This document shows positions 48,989 to 57,015 of a stretch of DNA of 64,000 bases, one piece after another. Position numbers and translations under genes: made by a program. Where the stretch lies: NCBI RefSeq assembly GCF_016805305.1, contig NZ_JAERQN010000015.1, positions 42,545 to 106,544 on the forward strand, given 5' to 3'. This stretch comes from Falsiroseomonas ponticola (GTDB lineage Bacteria > Pseudomonadota > Alphaproteobacteria > Acetobacterales > Acetobacteraceae). The notes under the pieces are model-generated. The model was not told the origin of the DNA and searched no databases. It worked only from the letters and a program-made list of their open reading frames with translations. How positions within the stretch are numbered: position 1 is the first letter of the stretch; the number at the start of each line of letters is the position of its first letter.

Positions 48989-49450
48989 TCATTCCGCCGC
49001 AGGCTTTTCCGCCGCCGCCGCCGGCGTTTCCCCCGGCCGGAAGGCCAGGGAAACCCCGTTCATGCAGTAGCGCTCCCCGGTCGGCGGGGGGCCGTCCGGG
49101 AAGACATGGCCGAGGTGCCCGCCGCAATTGGCGCAATGCACCTCCGTCCGCACCATGAAGAAGCTGCGGTCGGTGGTGGTGGCGATGCCGCCGGGCAGCG
49201 GGCGGAAGAAGCTCGGCCAGCCGGTCCCGGATTCGAACTTGGTGCCGGCGTCGAACAGCTCATGCCCGCAGGCGGCGCAGGCGAAGATGCCGGGCCGCTT
49301 CTCCCCGTTCAGCGGGCTGGTGCCCGGCCGTTCCGTGCCGTGGCCGCGCAGCACGCGGAAGGCCTCCGGGGAGAGGATGGCCCGCCATTCGGCCTCCGTC
49401 TTCTCCACGGGGAAGGATTCGGTCGGCTTGGTCTTGCCGAAGATGGACAT
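48989..49450 (-). CDS. msrB: Peptide methionine-R-sulfoxide reductase B
   Basis: A 153-residue repair enzyme that reduces methionine-R-sulfoxide in proteins. The zinc Cys pairs are in FACAACGHELF and VHCANCGGHLGHVFPDGP, and the catalytic Cys in RYCMNGVSL. GTGWPSFFRP is the substrate-binding motif. It lacks a clear signal peptide, so it is cytoplasmic. It is 16 bp downstream of msrA on the same strand and co-transcribed with it. Its C-terminal tail is Ala/Glu/Pro-rich and outside the fold. Confidence 0.95.
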   Translation of the reverse strand: MSIFGKTKPTESFPVEKTEAEWRAILSPEAFRVLRGHGTERPGTSPLNGEKRPGIFACAACGHELFDAGTKFESGTGWPSFFRPLPGGIATTTDRSFFMVRTEVHCANCGGHLGHVFPDGPPPTGERYCMNGVSLAFRPGETPAAAAEKPAAE

Positions 49451-49466
49451 TTCTTCTGGTTCTCCT

Positions 49467-50024
49467 TCAGGCCGCGGCCGACTTCAGGCGATCCGCGAAG
49501 GTCTTGCGGAACTTCGCGACCTTCGGCGCCACCACCACCCGGCAATAGCCGGACCAGGGGTTGCGCGCGAAGTAGTCCTGGTGCTCGGCCTCCCCCGGCC
49601 AGTAGTGCTGGAAGGGCACCACCTCCGTCACCACCGGGCCGGGATAGAGCCGCGCGGCATCGATCTCCGCGATGACCTGCCGCGCCGTCGCCTCCTGCTC
49701 CGGGCTGTGGAACAGGATGATGCTGCGGTACTGCGGCCCGACATCGTTGCCCTGGCGGTCCTTGGTCGTCGGGTCATGCAGCGTGAAGAACATCCGCAGC
49801 AGATCGGCGTAGGAGAGGATGGCGGGGTCGAAGACCACCTGCACCACCTCCGCATGCCCGGTCTTCTTGCCGCAGACTTCCTCGTAGCTCGGGTTGGCGA
49901 CATGGCCGCCCGAATAGCCGGAATGGACGCTGCTGACGCCGTTGAGGTGCCGCAGCGCGCCCTCGATGCACCAGAAGCAGCCGCCGCCCAGCGTCGCCGT
50001 TTCCGTCGTTGCCATTGGGGCCAT
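49467..50024 (-). CDS. msrA: Peptide methionine-S-sulfoxide reductase A
   Basis: A 185-residue repair enzyme for methionine-S-sulfoxide. The active site is in ATLGGGCFWCIEGALRHLNGV, where GCFWC has the catalytic first Cys. GYSGGHVANPSYEEVCGKKTGHAEVVQVVFDP and the FFTLHDPTTKDRQGNDVGPQYRS segment are standard. ATG 50024 follows AGGAGAGAG; an ATG at 50015 and a longer frame to 50060 are alternatives without that site. MsrA and MsrB together repair both stereoisomers, so they are sensibly paired. Confidence 0.95.
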   Translation of the reverse strand: MAPMATTETATLGGGCFWCIEGALRHLNGVSSVHSGYSGGHVANPSYEEVCGKKTGHAEVVQVVFDPAILSYADLLRMFFTLHDPTTKDRQGNDVGPQYRSIILFHSPEQEATARQVIAEIDAARLYPGPVVTEVVPFQHYWPGEAEHQDYFARNPWSGYCRVVVAPKVAKFRKTFADRLKSAAA

Positions 50025-50140
50025 GGTCTCTCTCCTCATGTTGCGAGCGAATGTGGGCATTTCGCCGCCCGGTGTCAGGGGGTTATGGCCCCCTTCGCCG
50101 GGGGGTTCCGCTCCCGCCGCAGGGCGGGCACCCTGCGCCC

Positions 50141-51181
50141 ATGACCGAACCCTCGCTGTCCGATGCCGTCGCCTTCGCCCAGGCGCATGAATCCCCCTTC
50201 CCCCGCGACCTGCGCGCGCATCTGGAGGCCGGCCATTTCGACCCGCCCCCCCACAACGCCGTCATCGGCCCCGTCTTCCCCCGCGGCGCCCCCAACGGCC
50301 TGATCGAGCAGGGCGGCCGCCGCCTGGCCGCCTGGGGCGATACCCGCCAGGCCGACATGACCTTCAGCGTGGCGAAATCCTACCTCAGCCTGCTGGCCGG
50401 CATCGCCCATGGCGACGGCCTGCTGCCGGACCTGGACGAGCCCGTCCGCCACCGCGTCCGGGATGGCGGCTTCGAGAGCGACCAGAACGCCAACATCACC
50501 TGGCGGCACCTCCTCACCAACACCTCGGAGTGGGAGGGCGAGCTCTTCGGCAAGTCGGACCAGATCGACCGCGGCCGCGACCTGGCGCGGGAAGGCGCCG
50601 GCCCCAAGGGCATCGCCCGCCCCCTGCAGGCGCCCGGCAGCTACTGGGAATACAACGACGTCCGCGTGAACCGCCTGTCCCTGTCGCTCCTGCACCTGTT
50701 CCGCCGGCCGCTGCCGGAGGTTTTCGCGGAGCGGATCATGGACCCGATCGGCGGCAGCCGGGACTGGGTCTGGTACCCCTATGACAATGCCTGGGTGGAG
50801 GTGGATGGCCGCCGCCTCCCCTCCGTCCCCGGCGGCACGCATTGGGGCGGCGGCATGCGGATCGGCGCGGAGGACCAGGCCCTGGTCGGCCGCTTGGTGC
50901 TGAATGACGGGGTCTGGGCCGGCCGCCGCATCCTGCCCGCGGGCTGGGTGAAGCAATCCCTCGCCCCCTGCCCGCTCAACCCCAGCTACGGCTTCCTCTG
51001 GTGGCTGAACGGCGCCAACCGCTGGCCCGGCGCGCCGGCCGACAGCGTCTTCGCCATGGGCGCGGGCGGGAACGTGACCTGGATGTGGCCCAACGCCGAT
51101 GTCGTGGCGGTGCTGCGCTGGGTGAACCCCGAGAAGGTGGGCGAATTCTGCGGGATGGTGGCCAGGGCCCTGAGCCGCTGA
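50141..51181 (+). CDS. Serine hydrolase, class C beta-lactamase fold
   Basis: A 346-residue protein of the Beta-lactamase (PBP-like) family. The catalytic SxxK is SVAKS (MTFSVAKSYLS), the second motif is Y-N (WEYNDVR), and a late H/KTG-like position falls near FAMGAGGN. There is no signal peptide, so a cytoplasmic esterase or amidase role is more likely than antibiotic resistance. ATG 50141 begins MTEPSLS; the region upstream in frame is Pro/Arg-rich and not conserved-looking. It is divergent from msrBA. Confidence 0.85.
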   Translation: MTEPSLSDAVAFAQAHESPFPRDLRAHLEAGHFDPPPHNAVIGPVFPRGAPNGLIEQGGRRLAAWGDTRQADMTFSVAKSYLSLLAGIAHGDGLLPDLDEPVRHRVRDGGFESDQNANITWRHLLTNTSEWEGELFGKSDQIDRGRDLAREGAGPKGIARPLQAPGSYWEYNDVRVNRLSLSLLHLFRRPLPEVFAERIMDPIGGSRDWVWYPYDNAWVEVDGRRLPSVPGGTHWGGGMRIGAEDQALVGRLVLNDGVWAGRRILPAGWVKQSLAPCPLNPSYGFLWWLNGANRWPGAPADSVFAMGAGGNVTWMWPNADVVAVLRWVNPEKVGEFCGMVARALSR

Positions 51182-51853
51182 TCAGTCCGGCCTGATGCGC
51201 GTGATCTTGGTCCCCTCCAGGCTCAAGGTCGCCATCAGCCCCTGCTGGCCGAAGGTCACGGAATAGACGGACTGGCTCATGGTGGAGGAGGTCAGGCTGC
51301 CCGCCATGCCGGCATCCAGCGCCACCACCGACGGGCCCGTGCCGATCTCCCACCCCTCCGTCCGGCGGAAGAAGTCGAAGGCGGCGTCCGTCATGAAGAA
51401 CATCGCCAGCCCATAGGCCTGGGCGCCGATCTGCAACCCGAAGCTGGCGCCCGCGAAATTGTAGTAGCCGAGGTGGGACCAGGGCTCCGGCGCCGGGGTC
51501 TCGACGCGGCTGGCGGGCGGCACGGGGACGGGCGGCGCCAGCGGCGTGCCGGGCGGCTGGGGCGGCGGCAGCGGCGCGGGCACACGCTCCACCCGCGCAT
51601 GCGGCGCGCCGCCGGCATAGAGCACGCCATTGCCGTATTGCCCGCCGATCGCGAAGCCCGCGCGGATGATGCGCGGGAAGATCAGGATCGCGCGCGCATT
51701 CTCCGACAGCACCCGCGTCGCCTCCCCCTCCCGCATCCGCCGGAGCGCGGGGGCGGCGAGGTCATCGATCTCCCGCCGCGTCACCGCCCGGGCGGGCAGC
51801 GGCATCAGGGGAAGCGCTGCGAGCGGCAGCAGGTGGCGGCGGCGGATGGGCAC
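51182..51853 (-). CDS. SYLF-domain (YSC84-type) lipid-binding exported protein
   Basis: A 223-residue protein with a twin-arginine-like leader (PIRRRHLLPLAALPLMPLPARA) followed by EIDDLAAPALRRM and ILIFPRIIRAGFAIGGQYGNGVLY, the SYLF/DUF500 motif. A Pro-rich insertion (about 100-130) interrupts the domain before GYYNFAGASFGLQIGAQAYGLAMFF and SLTSSTMSQSVYSVTFGQQGLMATLSLEGTKITRI. These proteins bind phosphoinositides or other lipids. GTG 51853 has GAAGGA 8 bases upstream and puts the leader at the terminus; ATG 51880 gives a longer N-terminus and lacks this site. Confidence 0.85.
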   Translation of the reverse strand: MPIRRRHLLPLAALPLMPLPARAVTRREIDDLAAPALRRMREGEATRVLSENARAILIFPRIIRAGFAIGGQYGNGVLYAGGAPHARVERVPAPLPPPQPPGTPLAPPVPVPPASRVETPAPEPWSHLGYYNFAGASFGLQIGAQAYGLAMFFMTDAAFDFFRRTEGWEIGTGPSVVALDAGMAGSLTSSTMSQSVYSVTFGQQGLMATLSLEGTKITRIRPD

Positions 51854-51943
51854 GGGCGTATCCTTCGGGGTTGCAACCATTCTGGCCCCGAAGCGTGGCG
51901 ATGCGGTGGCGGGTTTCCTCACGAAGGCGGGAGGGGATCGGGC

Positions 51944-52579
51944 CTATTGCCGCTCCACCTGCGCCAGCAATCCCCGCGCGCCCCGCAGCAGGGCCCGGAC
52001 CTCCGCCGCATCCGCGTCACCGGCCACCGCCCGCTGGCGGAGCGCGCCGGCGTCGCGCACCAGGGCGCCCTCCTCCGCATCGATGATGCCGAGCGTCACC
52101 AGGTCACGCGCCAGGCGTGCCGCCGATTTGTCGCCGGCGAAGCGATCCCTTCCTTCCGCCAGGGCGAGCATGGCTTCCTCGATGGCATTCACGAGCCAGA
52201 TCACCGCGGTGCCCGGCAGGTCGAGGTCGAGGTAGCGCTCGGCCTGGGCGAGCAGGTCCTCGGCCATGCGTCGCCGCCGTGCCGAGGCGCGCAACGGCGG
52301 CTGGACCGCAACCAGTTCGAAGCGCCAGCCGGGCTCCTGCGCCACGCGTTCCGCCACCGCGGTCAATTCATTGGCGCCCGGCACCAGGTCGCTGCGCTTG
52401 ACCTCGACCACGACGCGGTCGGCGTCGCTTTCCGCGATCAGGTCAGGGACGAAGCCGTCCAGGAAGGCGGGCACAGGCTGTCCGCGCCCTGGCCGCGTCA
52501 CGCGGTAGCCCTGGCGCAGGTAGCGCCGGGCCACGGCATTCACGGCGGAACGGCCTGCCGGGTCATGGCTCGTGCTCAT
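51944..52579 (-). CDS. PD-(D/E)XK nuclease-like protein with helical C-terminal domain
   Basis: A 211-residue protein I do not recognise by name. Residues 12-100 read as a restriction-endonuclease-like fold: a first helix AVNAVARRYLRQGYRVTRPG, then FVPDLIAESDADRVVVEVKRS, which gives P45-D46 and E59-x-K61, the PD-(D/E)XK active-site pattern. ELTAVAERVAQEPGWRFELVAV is the closing helix and strand. Residues 105-211 are helical and resemble HEPN-type C-domains (LGIIDAEEGALV, LRQRAVAGD), though the catalytic RxxxxH is incomplete. The ATG at 52579 overlaps the upstream RusA-like frame's terminal stop as ATGA, so the pair is coupled. Confidence 0.6.
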   Translation of the reverse strand: MSTSHDPAGRSAVNAVARRYLRQGYRVTRPGRGQPVPAFLDGFVPDLIAESDADRVVVEVKRSDLVPGANELTAVAERVAQEPGWRFELVAVQPPLRASARRRRMAEDLLAQAERYLDLDLPGTAVIWLVNAIEEAMLALAEGRDRFAGDKSAARLARDLVTLGIIDAEEGALVRDAGALRQRAVAGDADAAEVRALLRGARGLLAQVERQ

Positions 52580-52998
52580 CGCAGCAGATCCCTCCTCGGC
52601 ACATGAAGCATGACGCGGACCCAGACGAATTCCCGCCCGAGGCTCAGCGCGCCCGCCACCACGGGCGGCATATGGCGCACCACGTAGCGGCCATCAATGT
52701 CGCATCATTCGACATGCAAGTGCTTGATCTGCCGATCATTATCGTAGGCGATGCCCTGCATGGCGTCGCAGATCGGCTTGGCCATGTTGTCCCGGTCGCG
52801 TGACGCGCGCTCGCTGAACTCGCTGATCAGCACGTCGATGTCGCCTTGCAGGGGCGGCCTGCCTGCCGGCCAGGCCGCCCGCGCCGCATCGCCCACCCGC
52901 GCCTTCCAGGCCGCAAGCCGCGCCGCGTTCCGGGCGTGGGCCGACAGCGCCGGGCCGGGAAGCTGGAACTCGAAGGCGGGCCGCGCGAGGAGGTTCAC
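52576..52998 (-). pseudogene. RusA-like Holliday-junction resolvase with an in-frame TGA
   Basis: The frame from GTG 52998 gives 97 residues, with RASRDRDNMAKPICDAMQGIAYDNDRQI near the end. This is the RusA core with catalytic Asp68 and Asp70, Lys74 and a later Asp. It then meets TGA at 52705-52707 after HLHVE. Reading on in the same frame gives CDIDGRYVVRHMPPVV..., a plausible RusA end, for another 42 codons to a TGA at 52576-52578 that overlaps the next ATG as ATGA. Total length of about 140 codons is family-normal. So a single nonsense codon, a sequencing error or read-through separates this from an intact gene. It begins 9 bp after the CoA-transferase stop. Confidence 0.7.
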
Positions 52999-53007
52999 GC
53001 CCTGTCC

Positions 53008-54342
53008 CTACAGGTAATGCCGCGGCACCAGCCCCTTCGCCCGCGCCTCCCGCGCCAGCCCCTCCCGGTAATCCGGATGCGCCAGGCCGATCACCGCCTT
53101 CGCGCGCTCCGCCACCGAACGCCCCTTGAGGTTCGCGATCCCGTATTCCGTGACCACATACATCATGTCCGACCGCGGCGTGGTCACCACATTGCCCGCC
53201 GTCAGCTCCATCACCACGCGGCTCCGCCGCTCGCCCCGCTTCTCATAGGTCGAGGCCAGGCAGATGAAGCTCTTCCCGCCCTTCGAGGCATAGGCCCCGC
53301 GCACGAATTGCAGCTGCCCGCCGGTGCCGCTGATGTGGCGATGGCCATCGCTTTCCGATGACGCCTGGCCCTGCAGATCGATCTGCGTCGTGTTGTTGAT
53401 GGCGATCGCCTTCGGGTTCCGCGCGATCACGTCCGGCATGTTGGTGAAGTCCACGGGATGGCAGACGAAATCCGCATTGTCCGTGACGGTGTCGTAGAGC
53501 GTCCTGGTCCCCAGCGCGAAGCTGTAGGCGACGCGCCCGGGATCCGTCGCCTTCCGCGCCCCCGTCACCAGCCCCGCGCGGTACAGCGCCACCAGCCCGT
53601 CATTCAGCATCTCGCTATGGATGCCGAGGTCCTTCACGCCGGCCTCCAGCAGCAGCGAGCACACCGCATTGGGCATGCCGCCGATGCCGATCTGCAGGCA
53701 GGCGCCATCCTCCACCTCCTGCGCGATCAGGCGGGCGACGGCGCGGTCCACCTCGGTCGGCACGGTGTTCGGCAATTCGGGTGTGGGCGTCGCATCGCCC
53801 TCGATCAGGTAGTCCACCTCCGTCGCATGCACGCGCACATCGCTGCCATGGACGCGCGGCAGCGATGGCGTGACCTCCAGCACGATGGTCTTCGCGCGCT
53901 CCATCACCGCGCGATGCCAGAGGCTGGTGGGGCCGAGATTGAAGAACCCATCGCCATCCGCTGGCGTCGCCTTGATGACGGCGATATCCACGCGGTCGAT
54001 GAAGCGGCGGTAGTAGTCCGGGATCTCGCCGAGGTTGCAGGGGATGTAGTGCGTCCGCCCCGCATCATGCATGCGCCGGTCATAGCCGGAGAAATGCCAG
54101 TTGAAGATGGTGAAGACCCGGCCTTCGGGATCGGCCTCCAGCACCGCGCGGGGGCGCATGGACAGGCAGTTGCGGATGGTGATGTCGCGCAGCTCGCCCA
54201 CGCGCAACGCCAGCGCGCGGTCGAAGGCATCGGGCTGGCTGAAGGTGATGCCGTAGTCCAGCACGTCGCCGGGCTTCACCAGCGCCGCGGCCTCTCCGGC
54301 GGTGATCATCCGGGCGCCGCCCGGGTTGCGCGAATGCGGCAT
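53008..54342 (-). CDS. Acetyl-CoA hydrolase/CoA-transferase (butyryl-CoA:acetate type)
   Basis: A 444-residue cytoplasmic enzyme of the AcetylCoA_hydro family that moves CoA between acyl groups. ITAGEAAALVKPGDVLDYGITFSQPDAFDRAL starts the first domain. IGIGGMPNAVCSLLLE and the Glu-containing QIDLQGQASSESDG segment supply the second-domain active site. GHRHISGTGGQLQFVRGA and YVVTEYGIANLKGRSVAERA are late family motifs. It probably uses acetate or a small acid. ATG 54342 has AGGAGGAC 5 bases upstream. The RusA-like and nuclease genes are immediately downstream. Confidence 0.92.
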   Translation of the reverse strand: MPHSRNPGGARMITAGEAAALVKPGDVLDYGITFSQPDAFDRALALRVGELRDITIRNCLSMRPRAVLEADPEGRVFTIFNWHFSGYDRRMHDAGRTHYIPCNLGEIPDYYRRFIDRVDIAVIKATPADGDGFFNLGPTSLWHRAVMERAKTIVLEVTPSLPRVHGSDVRVHATEVDYLIEGDATPTPELPNTVPTEVDRAVARLIAQEVEDGACLQIGIGGMPNAVCSLLLEAGVKDLGIHSEMLNDGLVALYRAGLVTGARKATDPGRVAYSFALGTRTLYDTVTDNADFVCHPVDFTNMPDVIARNPKAIAINNTTQIDLQGQASSESDGHRHISGTGGQLQFVRGAYASKGGKSFICLASTYEKRGERRSRVVMELTAGNVVTTPRSDMMYVVTEYGIANLKGRSVAERAKAVIGLAHPDYREGLAREARAKGLVPRHYL

Positions 54343-54423
54343 CGTTGTCCTCCTGATGCCGAACCTAGGCCGGGGCCCGGACAGCGCCAAGGGCGGCGAG
54401 GCTTCCCCCGCCGCCCCCGGCCC

Positions 54424-55770
54424 TCAGTCCTTGAAGGGGTCGAACTCCCCCTCCCCGGCCATGGCCACCGCGAAGGGCCGCAGGCGGTGGCGCACCACCA
54501 CCGTGCCCGCGTGATGGGCCAGCACGTCGGGCAGGCGGCGATAGGCCATCGGGCTCTCGTCCAGCTCGCCGCCGGAGAGCAGCACGCCGCGCTCCTTCAG
54601 CCAGGCCTCCATCTGCGCCTGGGTGAAGCGGCGCCTGGCCTCGCGCCGGCCGAAGACGCGCCCGGCACCATGGATGGTGGAATAGAGCGCGGTGCGGGAC
54701 GCCTCGCTCTCCACCCCCTCCACGATCACCGCGTCATCGCCCATGGAGCCGCCGACGAAGCCGCGCTGGCCCGGGAAGGCCGGCGTCGCGCCCTTCCGCA
54801 CGACCCAGAGCGCGCGGCCGCCATGCTCCTCCCGCCAGGCGTAGTTGTGGTGGTTGTGGACGCTGTCCGTCACCGCGCCGCCGATGATCCGGCGCACGCG
54901 CTCCACCACCCATTCACGCCCGGCATAGGCATAGCGCCCCGCCAGTTCCATCGCGGCGAGATACCGCGCGCCGAGTTCGCCATCCTCCGCCACCACGGTC
55001 GGCGGCACATGCATCCCATCCTTCCCGCCGGCGAGCTTGAGGAAATGCGTCGCGCTGGTATGGCCGAGGCCGCGGCTGCCGAAATGCACCCCGATCCAGA
55101 CGAAGCCCTCCTCGTCCCGCATCAGGTCCACATAATGGTTGCCGGAGCCCACGGTGCCGAGCTGCGCGGCCGCCTTCTGGCGGTAGTCGCGCATGCCCGA
55201 GGCCTCCCACGCCGCGTCGTCATCCAGCACGGCATGCTCCACCCGCTCCCCATTCGCGCGGCCGACGCCGAAGCTGACGGCCTTGCGGATGTCGGACAGG
55301 ATCGCGGGCACCCGCGCCTCGATCGCCGCGAAGGGCGTGTCGAGCCGCACGGCCATGTTGCCGCAGCCGATGTCGAAGCCGACGCCGGAGATGCTGACCT
55401 GCCCCTCATAGGCGATCACGCCGCCGACCGGCTGCGCATAGCCGAGATGCCCATCCGCGCAGAGCACGCCGGCCACCGCCTGGCCCACGCGCATGCAGTT
55501 GCGCATCTGCCCGATCGTCGCTTCCTCATGCTCCCCGAAGATGCTCAGCGGTGAGTCGCGGAAGGCCGCCGGCTGCTCCGCGATGTTCAGCGCGGCCTCC
55601 GCCACACGCGCCTTGTTGCGCGCATCACGCGCGGCATCGCGGAACAGCGTCCAGGCCGGCATGGTCTTGCCGGGCTTCAGCGGGTTCTCCACGCGGGCTT
55701 CGGGATCCTGCCCGGCTTCCAGGGCCAGGGCGCGGGCGCGTTCCTCCAACGGGTCGGGACGGCGGGTCAC
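54424..55770 (-). CDS. rtcB: RtcB-type RNA ligase
   Basis: A 448-residue RNA-splicing or repair ligase that joins 3'-phosphate or 2',3'-cyclic phosphate ends to 5'-OH using GTP and metal. GFDIGCGNMAVRL holds the conserved Asp and Cys metal ligands; GTVGSGNHYVDL, IGVHFGSRGLGHTSATHFL and VHNHHNYAWREEH hold His ligands. STIHGAGRVFGRREARRRF precedes the guanylylated His, and SPMAYR is the late motif. GTG 55770 has GAAGGAAC at ideal spacing; upstream frame extension is not conserved. No rtcA or rtcR gene is adjacent. Confidence 0.94.
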   Translation of the reverse strand: MTRRPDPLEERARALALEAGQDPEARVENPLKPGKTMPAWTLFRDAARDARNKARVAEAALNIAEQPAAFRDSPLSIFGEHEEATIGQMRNCMRVGQAVAGVLCADGHLGYAQPVGGVIAYEGQVSISGVGFDIGCGNMAVRLDTPFAAIEARVPAILSDIRKAVSFGVGRANGERVEHAVLDDDAAWEASGMRDYRQKAAAQLGTVGSGNHYVDLMRDEEGFVWIGVHFGSRGLGHTSATHFLKLAGGKDGMHVPPTVVAEDGELGARYLAAMELAGRYAYAGREWVVERVRRIIGGAVTDSVHNHHNYAWREEHGGRALWVVRKGATPAFPGQRGFVGGSMGDDAVIVEGVESEASRTALYSTIHGAGRVFGRREARRRFTQAQMEAWLKERGVLLSGGELDESPMAYRRLPDVLAHHAGTVVVRHRLRPFAVAMAGEGEFDPFKD

Positions 55771-55949
55771 GGTGGTGTTCCTTCGAGGTGATCGCAGGCC
55801 AGACCTTTCCGGCCTGCTGCTGCCGCACCAGCGGTGCGGGGCGCGCGCTCTACACGCGATGCGTCGCGCGATGCAACGAAAATCGTCGCCCGCATTCACA
55901 GCACCGCGCAACCGTCCTAGCCTTGCCGCAACCACCACAGGGAAACGCC

Positions 55950-57014
55950 ATGCCCCGCTTCATCGTGCTGCCCGGCGACGGCATCGGGCCCGAGATCACG
56001 GAGGCGACGCTCGCCGTGCTGCGCGCCGCCGATGCGCGCTTCGGCCTCGACCTGCGCTTCGACCACCACGAGATCGGCCTGAAGACCCTGGCGAGCCAGG
56101 GCACCACGCTGCCGCCCTCCGTCATGGAGGCCGCGAAGTCCTGCGATGGCGTGATCCTCGGCCCCATCAGCCATCTCGACTACCCGACCAAGGACAAGGG
56201 CGGCATCAACGTCTCGGCGGCCTTCCGCGTCGGCATGGACCTCTACGCCAATGTCCGCCCCGCCCGCACCCGCCCCGGCCTCGGCCGCGGCCACCAGCCG
56301 CTGGACCTGGTGATCATGCGGGAGGCGACGGAGGGCTTCTACCCCGACCGCAACATGTTCATGGGCAGCGGGGAGTTCATGCCCACCCCCGATGTCGCGA
56401 TCTCCATGCGCAAGCTCACGCGCCACGCCTGCATCCGCATCGCGGAGCGCGCCTTCGAACTCGCCCGCATCCGCCGCCGCAAGGTCACCGCCGTGCACAA
56501 GGCCAATACCTTCATCGTGACGGACGGCTTCTGGCTGCGCTGCGTGCGGGAGGTGGCGCAGCGCTTCCCCGACGTGGTGCTGGACGAGATCATCGTCGAT
56601 GCCTGCGCCGCCATCCTGGTCCGCGACCCCCAGCGCTTCGACGTGCTGGTCGCCACCAACTTCCACGCCGACATCCTCTCCGACCTCGCCTCCGAACTCT
56701 CCGGCGGCCTCGGGCTCGCGGGCTCGACCAACGAGAACGAGGATCTCTGCTGCGCCCAGGCCCAGCATGGCAGCGCGCCGGATATCGCGGGGCAGGACAG
56801 GGCCAACCCCGTCTCCCTGATCCTCTCCGCCGCCATGCTCCTCGAATGGCATGAGAAGCGGCGCGGCAACGCGCAGGCCGGCGCCGCCGCGCGCGCCATC
56901 AACGCGGCGGTGGACTCGCTGCTGGCCGATCCCGCCACGCGCACCGTCGATCTCGGCGGTCCCCTGGGCACGCGGGCCTTCGGCCAGGCCCTCGCCGCCA
57001 GGCTGGAGGGCTGA
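55950..57014 (+). CDS. Isocitrate/isopropylmalate dehydrogenase-family enzyme (LeuB-like)
   Basis: A 354-residue NAD(P)-dependent beta-decarboxylating dehydrogenase. FIVLPGDGIGPEITEATLAVL is the family start. IMREATEGFYPDRNMF holds the substrate-binding Arg and Glu, VTAVHKANTF the catalytic Lys, and NFHADILSDLASELSGGLGLAGSTN the metal Asp pair. Similar proteins include tartrate and 3-isopropylmalate dehydrogenases, and the region after REATEG resembles the tartrate/D-malate type more than housekeeping LeuB. ATG 55950 follows AGGGAAACGCC. It is divergent from rtcB and lies 2 bp upstream of a serine hydrolase gene. Confidence 0.9.
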   Translation: MPRFIVLPGDGIGPEITEATLAVLRAADARFGLDLRFDHHEIGLKTLASQGTTLPPSVMEAAKSCDGVILGPISHLDYPTKDKGGINVSAAFRVGMDLYANVRPARTRPGLGRGHQPLDLVIMREATEGFYPDRNMFMGSGEFMPTPDVAISMRKLTRHACIRIAERAFELARIRRRKVTAVHKANTFIVTDGFWLRCVREVAQRFPDVVLDEIIVDACAAILVRDPQRFDVLVATNFHADILSDLASELSGGLGLAGSTNENEDLCCAQAQHGSAPDIAGQDRANPVSLILSAAMLLEWHEKRRGNAQAGAAARAINAAVDSLLADPATRTVDLGGPLGTRAFGQALAARLEG

Positions 57015-57015
57015 G

